Source of the DNA: Agrocybe praecox
Taxonomy: Eukaryota; Basidiomycota; Agaricomycetes; Agaricales; Agrocybaceae
Length of the DNA: 64,000 nt
Assembly: GCA_964017145.1 (NCBI GenBank)
Contig: OZ024851.1
Coordinates: forward strand, 3,410,001-3,474,000
Reading direction: 5' to 3'
The number at the start of each line of letters is the position of its first letter. Positions within the stretch are counted from its first letter, which is position 1. The notes below the pieces were generated by a model. The model was given only the letters and a program-made list of their open reading frames with translations, searched no databases and was not told where the DNA came from. Shown here one piece after another: positions 45,304 to 54,922 of the stretch. A program made the translations under genes and the position numbers.

Positions 45304-45754
45304 GCCCTCACAAGCTTGCTCGCTACTTGCTTAATTATCCGTAGAATTTATTCCGCCACGTCAACTACAAGGCATCAGAGTGGAAAAAACAAACGTTTTG
45401 GGAGATACGGGTATATTGTTGAAATTCTGGTTCAATCAGCGGCAGTTTATTCGCTACTGATGTGTGTGAATGCCGTCTTGGACTTTGGTCCAGATACAAC
45501 GACAGGATCTATATTTGATTACTACTACCTTTCTCGCCTGACGGACATAGTACCCGTGAGTTATATTCAATGGTCTGAATTTTATTTTGTTAAATACTAC
45601 AACTACTGAACATAACACGGCTCAGATTTTCGCGGCAACATTGATGATTAGAAGATTAGAAGATTCTTCTATAAGCTCCAATGAACATTCTACCACCAGT
45701 TTTAGCTCCAACATTCAATTTTTGGATGGGCGCTCCCGAATCTGTGGACATTGA

Positions 45755-46049
45755 AATAAACGATATCGCCTTCAAAAGGAGAAGTAACTCTGAATATGCA
45801 CTGGACTCTTAATAATTTATAGTATCAATATATACTCTCCGATGTGTCAGGTAAGCTAGACTAGTGTGCCAAGTATAAACATACAGTTCAGAGAAGGGAC
45901 GTATGAGGTAATGTAGTATCTACAATTCAAGCAGCTGGAACCCGCAACATAATTGAATAGACTATGAGCTGGTACAGCGGATGAATAACCAGTCGAACCC
46001 TGTCGATAGAATGAATAAACGTAAGGTACAGCCGCGCAATGTAGACCTG
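45755..46049. other. short spacer between convergent genes
   Basis: About 300 bp with no feature recognised. Confidence 0.5.
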
Positions 46050-47036
46050 TTATTCTTCGCTGTTTGGAAGCGCACCTTCTGAAAATTCGTCCTTTGTCGC
46101 CTTATTTCCTGTTGAAAAAGTCAAAATATTGACATTCTCGTCACCGATCTATGCGATTTACAAGGTGAGCTGACTCGAGTGCATGTTTATCGTTAATTTT
46201 TATTTTTTTCGCTTACCCTGTACTCGCGAGCGATTTCACTGATTGGTTTTCCTTCTCTGGATTGATCGGCATTCCGCTCCAAGACGATTAGGATTGGAAT
46301 GTTCGTTCCTCTAATCTTCTCATCTTCCAGTAGGCCCTTTAGCTCGTCACTGGATCCAACTAGACACTCTGGATTGATTGAAGAAAACGAATGGACAAAG
46401 ACTATGCCATCAAAGGATTCGAGTAATGAACGGAATGAACGTCGAGCTGTAGTTCAGAATGATCGAACCATAGGTCAATTGATGGACGAGATAAGTGCAT
46501 GCAGCATGGCGTAATTTGACACGTTATACGATTAAGTCATAAGCTTGCAGGTTCGGAAAGTAGGATACTCACAACCCTCGTTCGCGCTTGGGATCACAAT
46601 ATCAAATACAGTGTCGTTGATAGTGACATTCTCGATTACAGCTATTTCGATAAAATCTTCAGGAAGCACCTATACTAGAAATTTACCTGAAATCCCTACC
46701 TGGATGTATTGATCCTGTCTTGTCTGCGTACTCCCCGGTTTTTAGAAGGGATGCTAGAGTCTGTAGCAGGTATCAAAGGGACGGTGTGCGTTTGGTTGAT
46801 AAGTGAATCTTGACAATGGTAGCGTGCAAAAATACGCAAATTAAGTAAAATCTTACAGTGAGCCTATCAATATCTACGCCCCAAAGAGCTATCTTCTTCT
46901 TAGGGGTCCGCGCTCCCAGAAAGATGTTTGTGACTGCTGAAAGAACATTGGAGACTGGATTTAAGTTGGTCAATAGATTGTTATAAGGGTTGGAGTATGC
47001 ATGGATATTAACGTCAAAGACGTACACATTATGTGG
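46050..47036 (-). CDS. ARF/SAR-like protein with degenerate GTP-binding motifs (5' end uncertain)
   Basis: Five spliceable exons on the minus strand: up to 47036-46857, 46760-46700, 46656-46573, 46446-46217 and 46148-46050 (stop). Their order matches an ARF-type small GTPase: KKKIALWGVDIDRLT-TLASLLKTGEYADK lines up with the ARF P-loop strand and helix, FDIVIPSANEG with the WDxGGQ strand, FRSLLESFDGIVFVHS with the ...GLIFVVDS strand, ELKGLLEDEKIRGTNIPILIVLERNAD with the helix and NKxD strand, and NILTFSTGN with the final strand. Every nucleotide-contact motif is altered (no GKT, no DxGGQ, no NKxD), yet frame and splice sites are preserved. I infer a pseudo-GTPase. No in-frame ATG was found, so an upstream exon is probably missing from the model. 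Confidence 0.5.
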
Positions 47037-47799
47037 CTATGGAAGTGTCTGACGTGGTTATGGTACAGGATGCAAAGTGCTCTAAGTTAGACCTCTCTTG
47101 ACACAGCCTCAACTTCCCAATCCGTTTGGGGAGGTAAGCGTGAGAATTTTCATGCCGAGGGACGGCATACTAGGTAGGCGAGATGGGTATATGATTGGAT
47201 GGGCTCTCGATCCTACGGCGCCGATTTTAGTCATCCTTATTCACTAGACGAAATGAAAAATCGGAGGTACAAGAGCTCGGGTATTACCAGATCATTGGAA
47301 CACATGCAACTCTGAATTTTCCTGTGAAACAAAAGGTATGTATTTACAAAATTTTCAACACATCGTACGAGAGCAGCGCTATCGTACTCGTGGTGGGTAC
47401 TTGGCCCATATTTCCCCCCCTATGGAGGTACATAATTTCCCAGATCTCCTGGAAACAGGATTAAGGCAGACTGTGTGAGATTTGAGAGCTCGTAATCCTT
47501 CAGCCGGGCTTGGCGTATGTCGTCGCAAAGAAAAACTGTCAAGACAGAAAGTCGTTCGATGGAGTGGCCAAAACAGAATAATTTTGAGAAATGACCTGAT
47601 TTTAGTCCAAAAAATTCCGCGACATAAAGCTCGCCCAAAATCGCAATAAGGTCCTTATACCTTCATTTCTCAATTCCCCATTATACGTTGGATTTTTCCT
47701 AACCCTCAAAAACACCTTCAGTCTGTATGTGCGATATCTTTTATCACGAGACTCTGCAAATGCTTATTGACTCTAATTGACTGCGCCTACAGTTCAACC
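47037..47799. other. gene-free stretch between divergent genes
   Basis: About 760 bp shared as 5' flank by the ARF-like gene and the sterol methyltransferase gene. No further feature is supported. Confidence 0.5.
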
Positions 47800-49103
47800 A
47801 TGTCTTCATCGAGCATTGAGCTAAGTGACGGCAGAGTTCAGCACCATGTCGAAAACTACACCAAATTCTGGAACAAGGACTTGAGCAAGGAAACCGAAAC
47901 CGACAATGACAAGCGTCTGAGCAACTACGCCAATCTCGTTAATGGTTAGTGGATCTTTTCATTTTCTATAGACGCTGTACTCACCGTTCAGAAACCTGGT
48001 ATAGGATACTACGACGGTGCCACTGAGTTGTACGAATACGGCTGGGCTCAATCGTTTCATTTTTCACGCTTCTACAAGGGAGAAGCTTTCTTAGCTTCGT
48101 TGGCCCGACACGAGCACTATCTTTCCGCACAAATGTCTCTGCGCCCTGGCATGCACGTACTCGACGTCGGCTGTGGTGTCGGCGGTCCCGCTCGTGAAAT
48201 CGCTCAGTTCACCGACGTCCGCATTGTTGGCTTGAACAACAACGAATTTCAGCTCCAACGGGCGATGAAATATACCAAACAGGCGGGCTTGGGGGACCAA
48301 GTTACTTTTGTAAAGGGTGACTTCATGAACTTATCTGAACAGTTTGGAGAGGGTTACTTCGATGCCGGTTCGTTTATCCTCTTCCTCGACAGGGTTGAAA
48401 AAGGCCTACCACTGCTGACCACTACCTCATCTCGATAGTGTACGCCATTGAGGCTACGATTCACGCTCCAACCTGGGAGGGTGTTTATGGCGAGATTTTC
48501 AAGGTCTTAAAGCCTGGAGGCGTGGTCAGCATTCGTATTCTATTCTACACACATACCTCGACAAGCTCAAATTTCAATGCCAGTTTGGTGTCTATGAATG
48601 GTGCATGACCGATGCATGGGATCCTTCGATCCCGGAGCATAAGGAAATCGCTCACCAAATCGAACTCGGGAACGGGATTCCTGAGATGCGCCCACCTGGT
48701 ATAGCGCGCGATGCACTCGAGGCCGTTGGGTTTCGAATAGAACATGAAGAGGATCTGGCTGCTCGACCGGACGCCGTTCCGTGGTATTACCCATTGGAAG
48801 GCGACATTTCAAAGGCTCAAACGTTCTGGGATTACTTCACCGTATGGCGGATGAGTTGGAGTGGAAAGTTGGTGACTCACTCTGCGATCCGGCTATTAGA
48901 GCTTATCGGGACTGTGCCTAAGGGCACATACGATATCGGCGAATCTCTAAAGGTGGCTAGTCTCTCTCTAGTACGTAGTGGGCAGTTGAAGGCAAGTTAC
49001 TCTTTTTGTGTCGTGGAGGACGTCAATTAGCTGACCTATGATTCCTTTTGTGTAGTTGTTCACACCGATGTACCTCTTCATAAGCAGGAAACCTCAAAAC
49101 TGA
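47800..49103 (+). CDS. ERG6: Sterol 24-C-methyltransferase-like protein
   Basis: Transfers methyl from S-adenosylmethionine to C-24 of the sterol side chain in ergosterol synthesis (ER and lipid droplets). Exons: 47800-47944, 48005-48367, 48439-48524, 48584-48991 and 49056-49103, 349 residues, the usual length. Landmarks: [27 protein letters not shown] motif [84 protein letters not shown] and [10 protein letters not shown]. The last intron (48992-49055) is GC-AG; it is required to reach the family-typical end [13 protein letters not shown]. It may be the ERG6 orthologue or a paralogue; copy number cannot be judged here. Confidence 0.88.
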
Positions 49104-49843
49104 GAATATAGGAGATAATTTGTGTTGACTTCATTACGTATCCCATGTTGATTCCGGGTCCACCTTGAAATTGACACGATTTGAATTTTATCAATTGAAG
49201 TGTGAAGTTATAAGGGAGTTACGAGTGAATCGATCGCGTTCGGGATATGCACTGCAGTGATTTAGGACCAGGACGGCTAAGACTGTTCGTCAAAATCTAA
49301 AAATGCTTCGAGGTTAATGCACGAGGTCCGAGGACTGACTGTTCCCACAGAGGCGATCTTATCTAATCTTCAAGGTGACGTTAGCTTGCTCATCATTTTG
49401 ACACGACAAACATTACGGAGGTCGCACTCGTTAAGGACGTGACAGCGAAAGAGTCAAGTGCTCAAGTTTCATTGACATGAGCTGGACTACCGGAGTCAAA
49501 AAATGCAAAGGATAGAACCAGTAGTGGTATCTTGATAGGAATCATATAGACACCAAAATGTCGCCCTACCTAGAATATGAATCGAAAATGCAATGCGTTT
49601 ACCTCGTACCGTAGCAACTTAGCTCCCTGTAGTCGTGTTCGCTAACTCAGGGGATAAAACTCAATACGGTAGCTCTGCATGTCATGCGCGGTTAATGTTA
49701 AGCAACCTGACTTTGACCTACTCATGATGACTCAAATAGGGAATTTACTTCCTTTAGCGTGTTGAGGGAAGACTAAAACACAGCTTTATATTATGATGAT
49801 TCTTTATTTTGAGTGACGCACACAGTAGGTAGGCAGGTGGGAG
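49104..49843. other. gene-free stretch
   Basis: About 740 bp of intergenic DNA; nothing recognised. Confidence 0.5.
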
Positions 49844-49851
49844 TATAAATA
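49844..49851 (+). promoter_or_regulatory. TATA box
   Basis: TATAAATA lies 13 bp before one in-frame ATG (49864) and 109 bp before the next (49960). With usual TATA spacing transcription would begin after 49864, which favours 49960 as the start. Confidence 0.4.
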
Positions 49852-49959
49852 CTTGACGGACGGATGTTGGGGGAAATTATAAACACAGCTTTACCTCCAA
49901 TTGTTTTACGTCTGTTACAATCTCCTCCATCAGCCTTATTCTCTTCTAAGTTTTGCAGA

Positions 49960-50979
49960 ATGAGAATCGTCATGCAGTCTTCGAGAAGAAGAACTACGTT
50001 GTCGGATTATGTCCGAGAGGAAACTGCGCGCCGGCTTCAACGACGTAATAGCAGGCACGCTAGGGTCGTAACCGATGATGAGGACGACAGCGAGTGGACT
50101 AGTGATTCGAACTCGTGGTTTACAGAAGATAACGAGGTGGAGGAAATGGATAGCAGCATGGTCGACTGGGATCATGCGAAGCCGGAGGCATTGAAGGAGA
50201 AAAATGGATTCAAAGAAAAGAGGAAGAAGCAGAAGAGAATGGCTAGGAAAGACAATTGGGAGGGAAAACGTAAACATAAACCCAAGGGTGAAGAAGTCAA
50301 GGGGACACGAGAACCGTTGACACAACCTGCTCCTGCGACTGGGGCTAACGATGGGAATCAAAGCAATGTTGATGTTCCGTCTTGGAACACGCCTGGTGTC
50401 ACAGAGACTCATAGTGCTGAAGAGAAAACATTTTCTCGCGAGGATCAGCACACAGACGTGCCAAAAACTCGCCAAACCAGTGGTGGTAATAGGAAACCGT
50501 CAGGAACTGCTCAGAGCAGAAGAGAGGGTGTCTCACATAAAGATGAATGGAATGGACGAAATGTAAATGCGACTGCGACTGCGGGTACCTGGACCGCTAT
50601 CTATGGTCCACAAGGGTATACACACTACCACAGCGACGGGACGACCACTACAAGCTATTCTATCAATGATAATATTTATATGGGAAATGGATGGTCAAAT
50701 ACCTCATCCGGGGATCCCCCAGTGCAACAACAGCATAGAACTGCTGGCGCGGGGTATAGAGGTAACAATAGACCCGATCATCATAGTTTTCCTTCGCATA
50801 GCATTGAAGTGAATATCAACTCGGGAAATGTCAGCAATACCGTTATTCAAAATGTGAATAACAACAACTCGGGTCGGGGTGTGTTTAGGAAACGTGGCAA
50901 TGGTGAGTGGTTGATTACTAGATCTAGTTGGGTTTGTGTCTTACTTTTTGGCGATGTTTACTTAGAAGGTAGCAAGTAA
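49960..50979 (+). CDS. Hydrophilic low-complexity hypothetical protein
   Basis: No family recognised. From 49960 (MRIVMQSSRRRTTLSDYV) the protein is strongly charged: an acidic patch (TDDEDDSEW), a Lys-rich patch (EKRKKQKRMARK), a Ser/Thr/Gln linker, a Gly/Tyr/Thr stretch (TWTAIYGPQGYTHYHSDG), and an Asn-rich tail with VNINSGNVSNTVIQNVNNNN. Such SGNVxNTxI tails occur in several mushroom proteins of unknown role. An intron at 50903-50968 (GTGAGT...AG, 66 bp) fits, giving the end RGNGSK. It has no stop and a length divisible by three, so the unspliced form is also open to the same stop. An upstream ATG at 49864 is possible but lies too close to the TATA box. Confidence 0.5.
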   Translation: MRIVMQSSRRRTTLSDYVREETARRLQRRNSRHARVVTDDEDDSEWTSDSNSWFTEDNEVEEMDSSMVDWDHAKPEALKEKNGFKEKRKKQKRMARKDNWEGKRKHKPKGEEVKGTREPLTQPAPATGANDGNQSNVDVPSWNTPGVTETHSAEEKTFSREDQHTDVPKTRQTSGGNRKPSGTAQSRREGVSHKDEWNGRNVNATATAGTWTAIYGPQGYTHYHSDGTTTTSYSINDNIYMGNGWSNTSSGDPPVQQQHRTAGAGYRGNNRPDHHSFPSHSIEVNINSGNVSNTVIQNVNNNNSGRGVFRKRGNGEWLITRSSWVCVLLFGDVYLEGSK

Positions 50980-51454
50980 AGGTGATATAAGCTTCGCTCT
51001 TGGTCACGTCAGAGTACTGGATATAGATAATCACGATCAATGTAGCCTAGGCAGTGTTTGGATTGTCTTGAGTGGAGTCTTCTGTATATCTGTTTCTGTC
51101 GTTTTACTACCATACGCATTTGGGTCGGAAACTGTAGGATGGAATGGACATTGTCAAATATAAGTTTCATTGGTTTAGGGTATGATTAAAGAGTGACTAC
51201 GGCTTATATGCCCGTATATGATGATCTGTCTCTTGATAACGCGAATACATACGGATCATCTTATGATAGGCGCTAAGCGGGCGCTCAAGCGAACTTCCGA
51301 AAAGTGCGGAGGTAATTGGGCGAATTGTAATTGAGTCATATCGGCCTATTTGGTTTGCGGCGGCGAAAGGTATAGGATTCACATACGAGCATGGTGTTGC
51401 TTGTTTTGAGAGACCGTCGACCCATTCGTACTAGTTACTAACTCACCAGATATT
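50980..51454. other. gene-free stretch
   Basis: 3' flank of the hypothetical gene; nothing else is seen. Confidence 0.45.
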
Positions 51455-53341
51455 GTAGGTCTCATATATAAATAACAGTAACTGCCCTAAAACGTTTGTT
51501 CACAAATGACAGTTGTTCCTGAGGTTGGATAAATAATCCATACGCATCCCAGCACAGAAGACTTGAATAAACATTAATAAATTTTATCCATGGTTTCCCT
51601 TCAATAAATAACGCAGACTTATAATAAGATTATACTCTCACTGGAACAATAAATTCACACGTATTTATTCATCTCCCGGATTCATAAATTTGCGCGCGTT
51701 TATCCATCACTTGGGACAATAAATCTACGTGCATTTATTCATCCCTCGGGACAATAAATCCACAGAATTTTATTCATTTCCTGGGTCAATAAATCCGCGT
51801 GAATTTATCCATCACTTGGGACGATAAATCCATGCCCATTTATTCATGAATCCACGTGCATTTGTTCATCTCTCGGGGCTTATTTTGGTCATTTCGGACA
51901 TTTCCGAGACACAGACGCTCGTCTTTCCCTGCGGCGCACGCCACACCCACATCATTTGCCTACCTGTTTCTCCGTATTTCTGAATCCTTAGCTGAACATT
52001 TTCTTGTCTTACTTTATTTTAATTCTCCATGGTAACTGTTAACCTCATATTTCATGTATATAGAACCCTACATAAGCGCAAGAACAAAATTTAAGCAAAT
52101 ATCAGAGATTCCCAGCGCCAAACTTTGCTTTCCCGTTATTTTACTGCTGCAAGAATGGTTTAAAGCTTTTCATAGATTAGGCTGGGGTGTAATTACTTTA
52201 TATTTATTTGATTCTGTCTTTTTTTACTCTTGTATATTTTATAGTCACCATGAGTATCTTGTTTAGACTCTTTAATGGCCGATGTACTTCACAATATCAT
52301 TTACTCTTTCTATATTTCATCGAATTAATTTGCACCATAGCTCTCACAATAGTATATGATTTTTTTCAGCCTTGATTAAGCACCACCTTTTTAAGTTTTA
52401 TGTGGGCATATTGTGGCCAACCCATGATCATCATTCAAGTCTACCCATGTAAATCATGTTTGAGTATGTACGCATTTGAGCACCATTCTGACCTTTACTC
52501 ATTTGTAACCCAATCACCCTGGAAAGTATATCATTTGAAAGGTATAATTTTACTTAACACATAAATGTATTTATTTGGGTATAATATAATACATACGAAC
52601 CTCCATTGTTATTTTTCATTTCTAATCTCCCAAGACACATGGCGGTACCGCGGCCCGTCACGTTGAACAAATAAATGGCGCATATTGCGGCATTTGCCGG
52701 GTGGAATGCACATCGGCCGGGCAGGCGCCCATATGGCCATTCCAATTGGGACCTCTATAGTAAGAATTTATATTGGATACGCTTGTAGTGGAAATAAGCC
52801 ATTTTGTTCATTTGTTGTTTTTTGTTTTCCCAAGCGCCAACAGCCCCAAGCGGAACTCAATCGGACTATGAAATGTAAGGATGATATGGGAACGGCCGCC
52901 GGCATGCACCGCAGACGAGCGTCTTTGATGGGTCTCGGAAATAACCGAAATAACCAAGTGCGTGGATTTATCGACCCAGGGGATGGATAAACATGCGTAG
53001 ATTTATTATCCCAAAGAATGGATAAATGGGCATGGATTTATTATACCAACAGATGAATAAACACGCGTGGATTTATCCTCCCAAGGGATGGATAAATGCC
53101 CATCAATTTATTGTAGTGACAGAGTATGTATAAATTTATTATAAGTTGATTATAAGTCTGTGTTATTTATTGAAAGGATGCTATAGATAAGTTGTAGTAG
53201 TATTTATTCATGATCTAAATGCTCTAGTTCATGGGTCTCTGTGTATGAGTTATTTATTCAACAAGGGTAATTACTGTCATTTGTGAACAAACGTTTTAGG
53301 GCAGCTACTGAGGGTTTGTATATCATTATAACATCTACGCC
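51455..53341. mobile_element. TIR element with ATAAATCCACGTG-type subterminal repeats
   Basis: An inverted repeat CTGCCCTAAAACGTTTGTTC plus ACAAATGACAG lies at 51485-51515 and, inverted, at 53268-53303. Inside each end is an array of motifs like ATAAATCCACGTGCATTTAT followed by TCATC and CGGGACA (about 51530-51890 left; about 52965-53115 right, inverted). No transposase is present; the centre (52050-52900) holds only short frames. The right terminus and about 30 bp further match the start of another copy at 63918. Outer limits are approximate; ACTAACT-CACCAG and ACTAACTTCACCAG at the two sides might be a diverged target duplication. Confidence 0.65.
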
Positions 53342-53407
53342 TGACTAACTTCACCAGCCGCCGTTACACTGTCAGGATGGTTCTGAATGTGACAGATAAT
53401 GGAAATA

Positions 53408-54027
53408 AGGTAGGCGTCACCAGGAACCAGCACCCTTATGTAAGCAGGATACCCGGTGGACGACGAGCTCAATAACTATCACCACATATTTTAATGCCAC
53501 TTTTGATTCCGAGGGATCATTCTTACATGGCTTCTGAGCAACTCCTCGGTTTTACTTTCAAAAAATATGTTCTCTAAGACAAAATATTAAGACAAAATAT
53601 TTTTTTGACAAAAACGCCCCAAATGTGCTAAAACGTCGTTTAATAATAAAAGAAATTTTGTTCAAAATTTTTGACCTTACATTTTGCCGCTTATGTAATA
53701 CATCCACGTGACTGATTTATGTTGAAACGTCCATCACATGCTCTGATAAGATCAAGATAAGATGAAGAGAGTCAGCTTTATTCATCGAACAACGCAAAAA
53801 GAATACTTTATAACATTTTTAAATCATGTTTTATAACCTTTAGGAATTTATACAGAGCAAATTTTGCTTCCAAAAAAAAATCAAAATTTACTCATATTTA
53901 TTTTGTGCTCAAAATCACGTTGGGACCAACTTTCATTTTTTTAATTTTCGGGAGGGCAGATTTTGCCGCTCTTGGCGCTTACATAATATGATTACGTAAG
54001 GGTGCTGGTTCCTGGTGACGCCTACCT
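53408..54027. mobile_element. 620-bp MITE with TA target duplication
   Basis: The left end AGGTAGGCGTCACCAGGAAC plus CAGCACCCTTATGTAA is the inverted complement of the right end (53996-54027) with one mismatch, TIR about 36 bp. TA is duplicated on both sides (53406-53407, 54028-54029), as in Tc1/mariner-like MITEs. The interior is AT-rich and noncoding. Confidence 0.8.
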
Positions 54028-54029
54028 TA

Positions 54030-54500
54030 TAACTTGCAGTGCGAAGCATGTAAACACAATCATTCTGTTCAATTGTTTTCATCTGCGCAGTCAAGGTAAG
54101 AAATTAGATGGCACGCATTGCTGCGATTATCTGTATTCTTTCGCAGTCTTAGCGATGCATCTCTTTGATCAGTTCATTTCATGACTCGAACACTGTGTGT
54201 GTAGGTCGGAGCAGGCGAAAGCAGAAGGTCAGAAGGGAGTCATCGCGCGAATGAGATAATAGAAACAACGTACGATTAGATTAGATGCCATAATGATAAA
54301 GAATAAGAAGCTGATATGACCGGCAAAACGCGTCCAATGGGGAGACGCGTACATTGTTTGTTGATTCGGGCCGCACCACGTTGTCCCACTGCCAAGGCCG
54401 TCATGCCCCTCCGTGGCGCCGGTGGGCGTACGATGTGGGGTTAGGGTCAGAAAGGTTCGTGCGAAGTACGTGCTTGCTTTGCTTACCTTACCTTCGTTCA
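54030..54500. other. spacer left of duplication copy II
   Basis: About 470 bp, no gene recognised. Homology with copy I begins only at 54501. Confidence 0.5.
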
Positions 54501-54922
54501 TTGGTTAGTGTCCATTCCCCACTAAACTCCCCGTCCACTCCTCCTCTCGCTTCACATTATAAGCTTGTTGCGCCTGCGCTGTCTTTTCGGTGGACAATAC
54601 GATTAGCGACATACGACGACAAAGTTGAGGGTTCCTTGTGAAAAGGCTTCTTGGGGGAAAGAAAGCCACGCCACCTCATACATACATACATACGGGCAGA
54701 CGGACGTATAACACCCAGGATCGCTTACGAGCAAGGCGCTGCTACGAACGACTAGGACGAATAGCGGCATTGTTATCACCAAATACTGAACAATCAGAGT
54801 CAGAGAGTACTTTCGGACGAAACAAGAGAACAATCAATACTTGTTGCTTTCTTATACATACCTCCTTCCTTTGCCTTTCTTATTCGCATACCACCACGCA
54901 CAGGACTCATAACCACTAGTAA

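Larger units (their letters stand above)
43248..45754 (+). pseudogene. Seven-TM membrane protein gene split by a transposon
   Basis: A multi-exon membrane protein of the same family as 7173-8472. The start is ATG at 43248 (MSSSDSPTVVLQKLYISTSL). Exon 1 ends 43338 and exon 2 starts 43396 (GIYNGVYIAIML). An exon with HKRTLIAVLTIGYIFLVAQT reaches LADGLM. Then come IWRCYHLCGRSFRAIIAPLL, GAVVSSSVLSGI to MSVTVAL, the transposon 44052-45303, TSLLATCLIIRRIYS with SAAVYSLLMCVNAVLDF, and a last exon IFAATLMIRRLE to the stop at 45754. Without the element and one copy of its 6-bp target duplication the reading frame is continuous, so the gene was intact until insertion. As it stands it is interrupted, unless the element is spliced or excised. 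Function unknown. Confidence 0.7.

Noticed and set aside
49936..50475. Minus-strand 179-codon frame
   Set aside because: Shadow of the charged hypothetical gene on the plus strand, which has a TATA box and a consistent intron.
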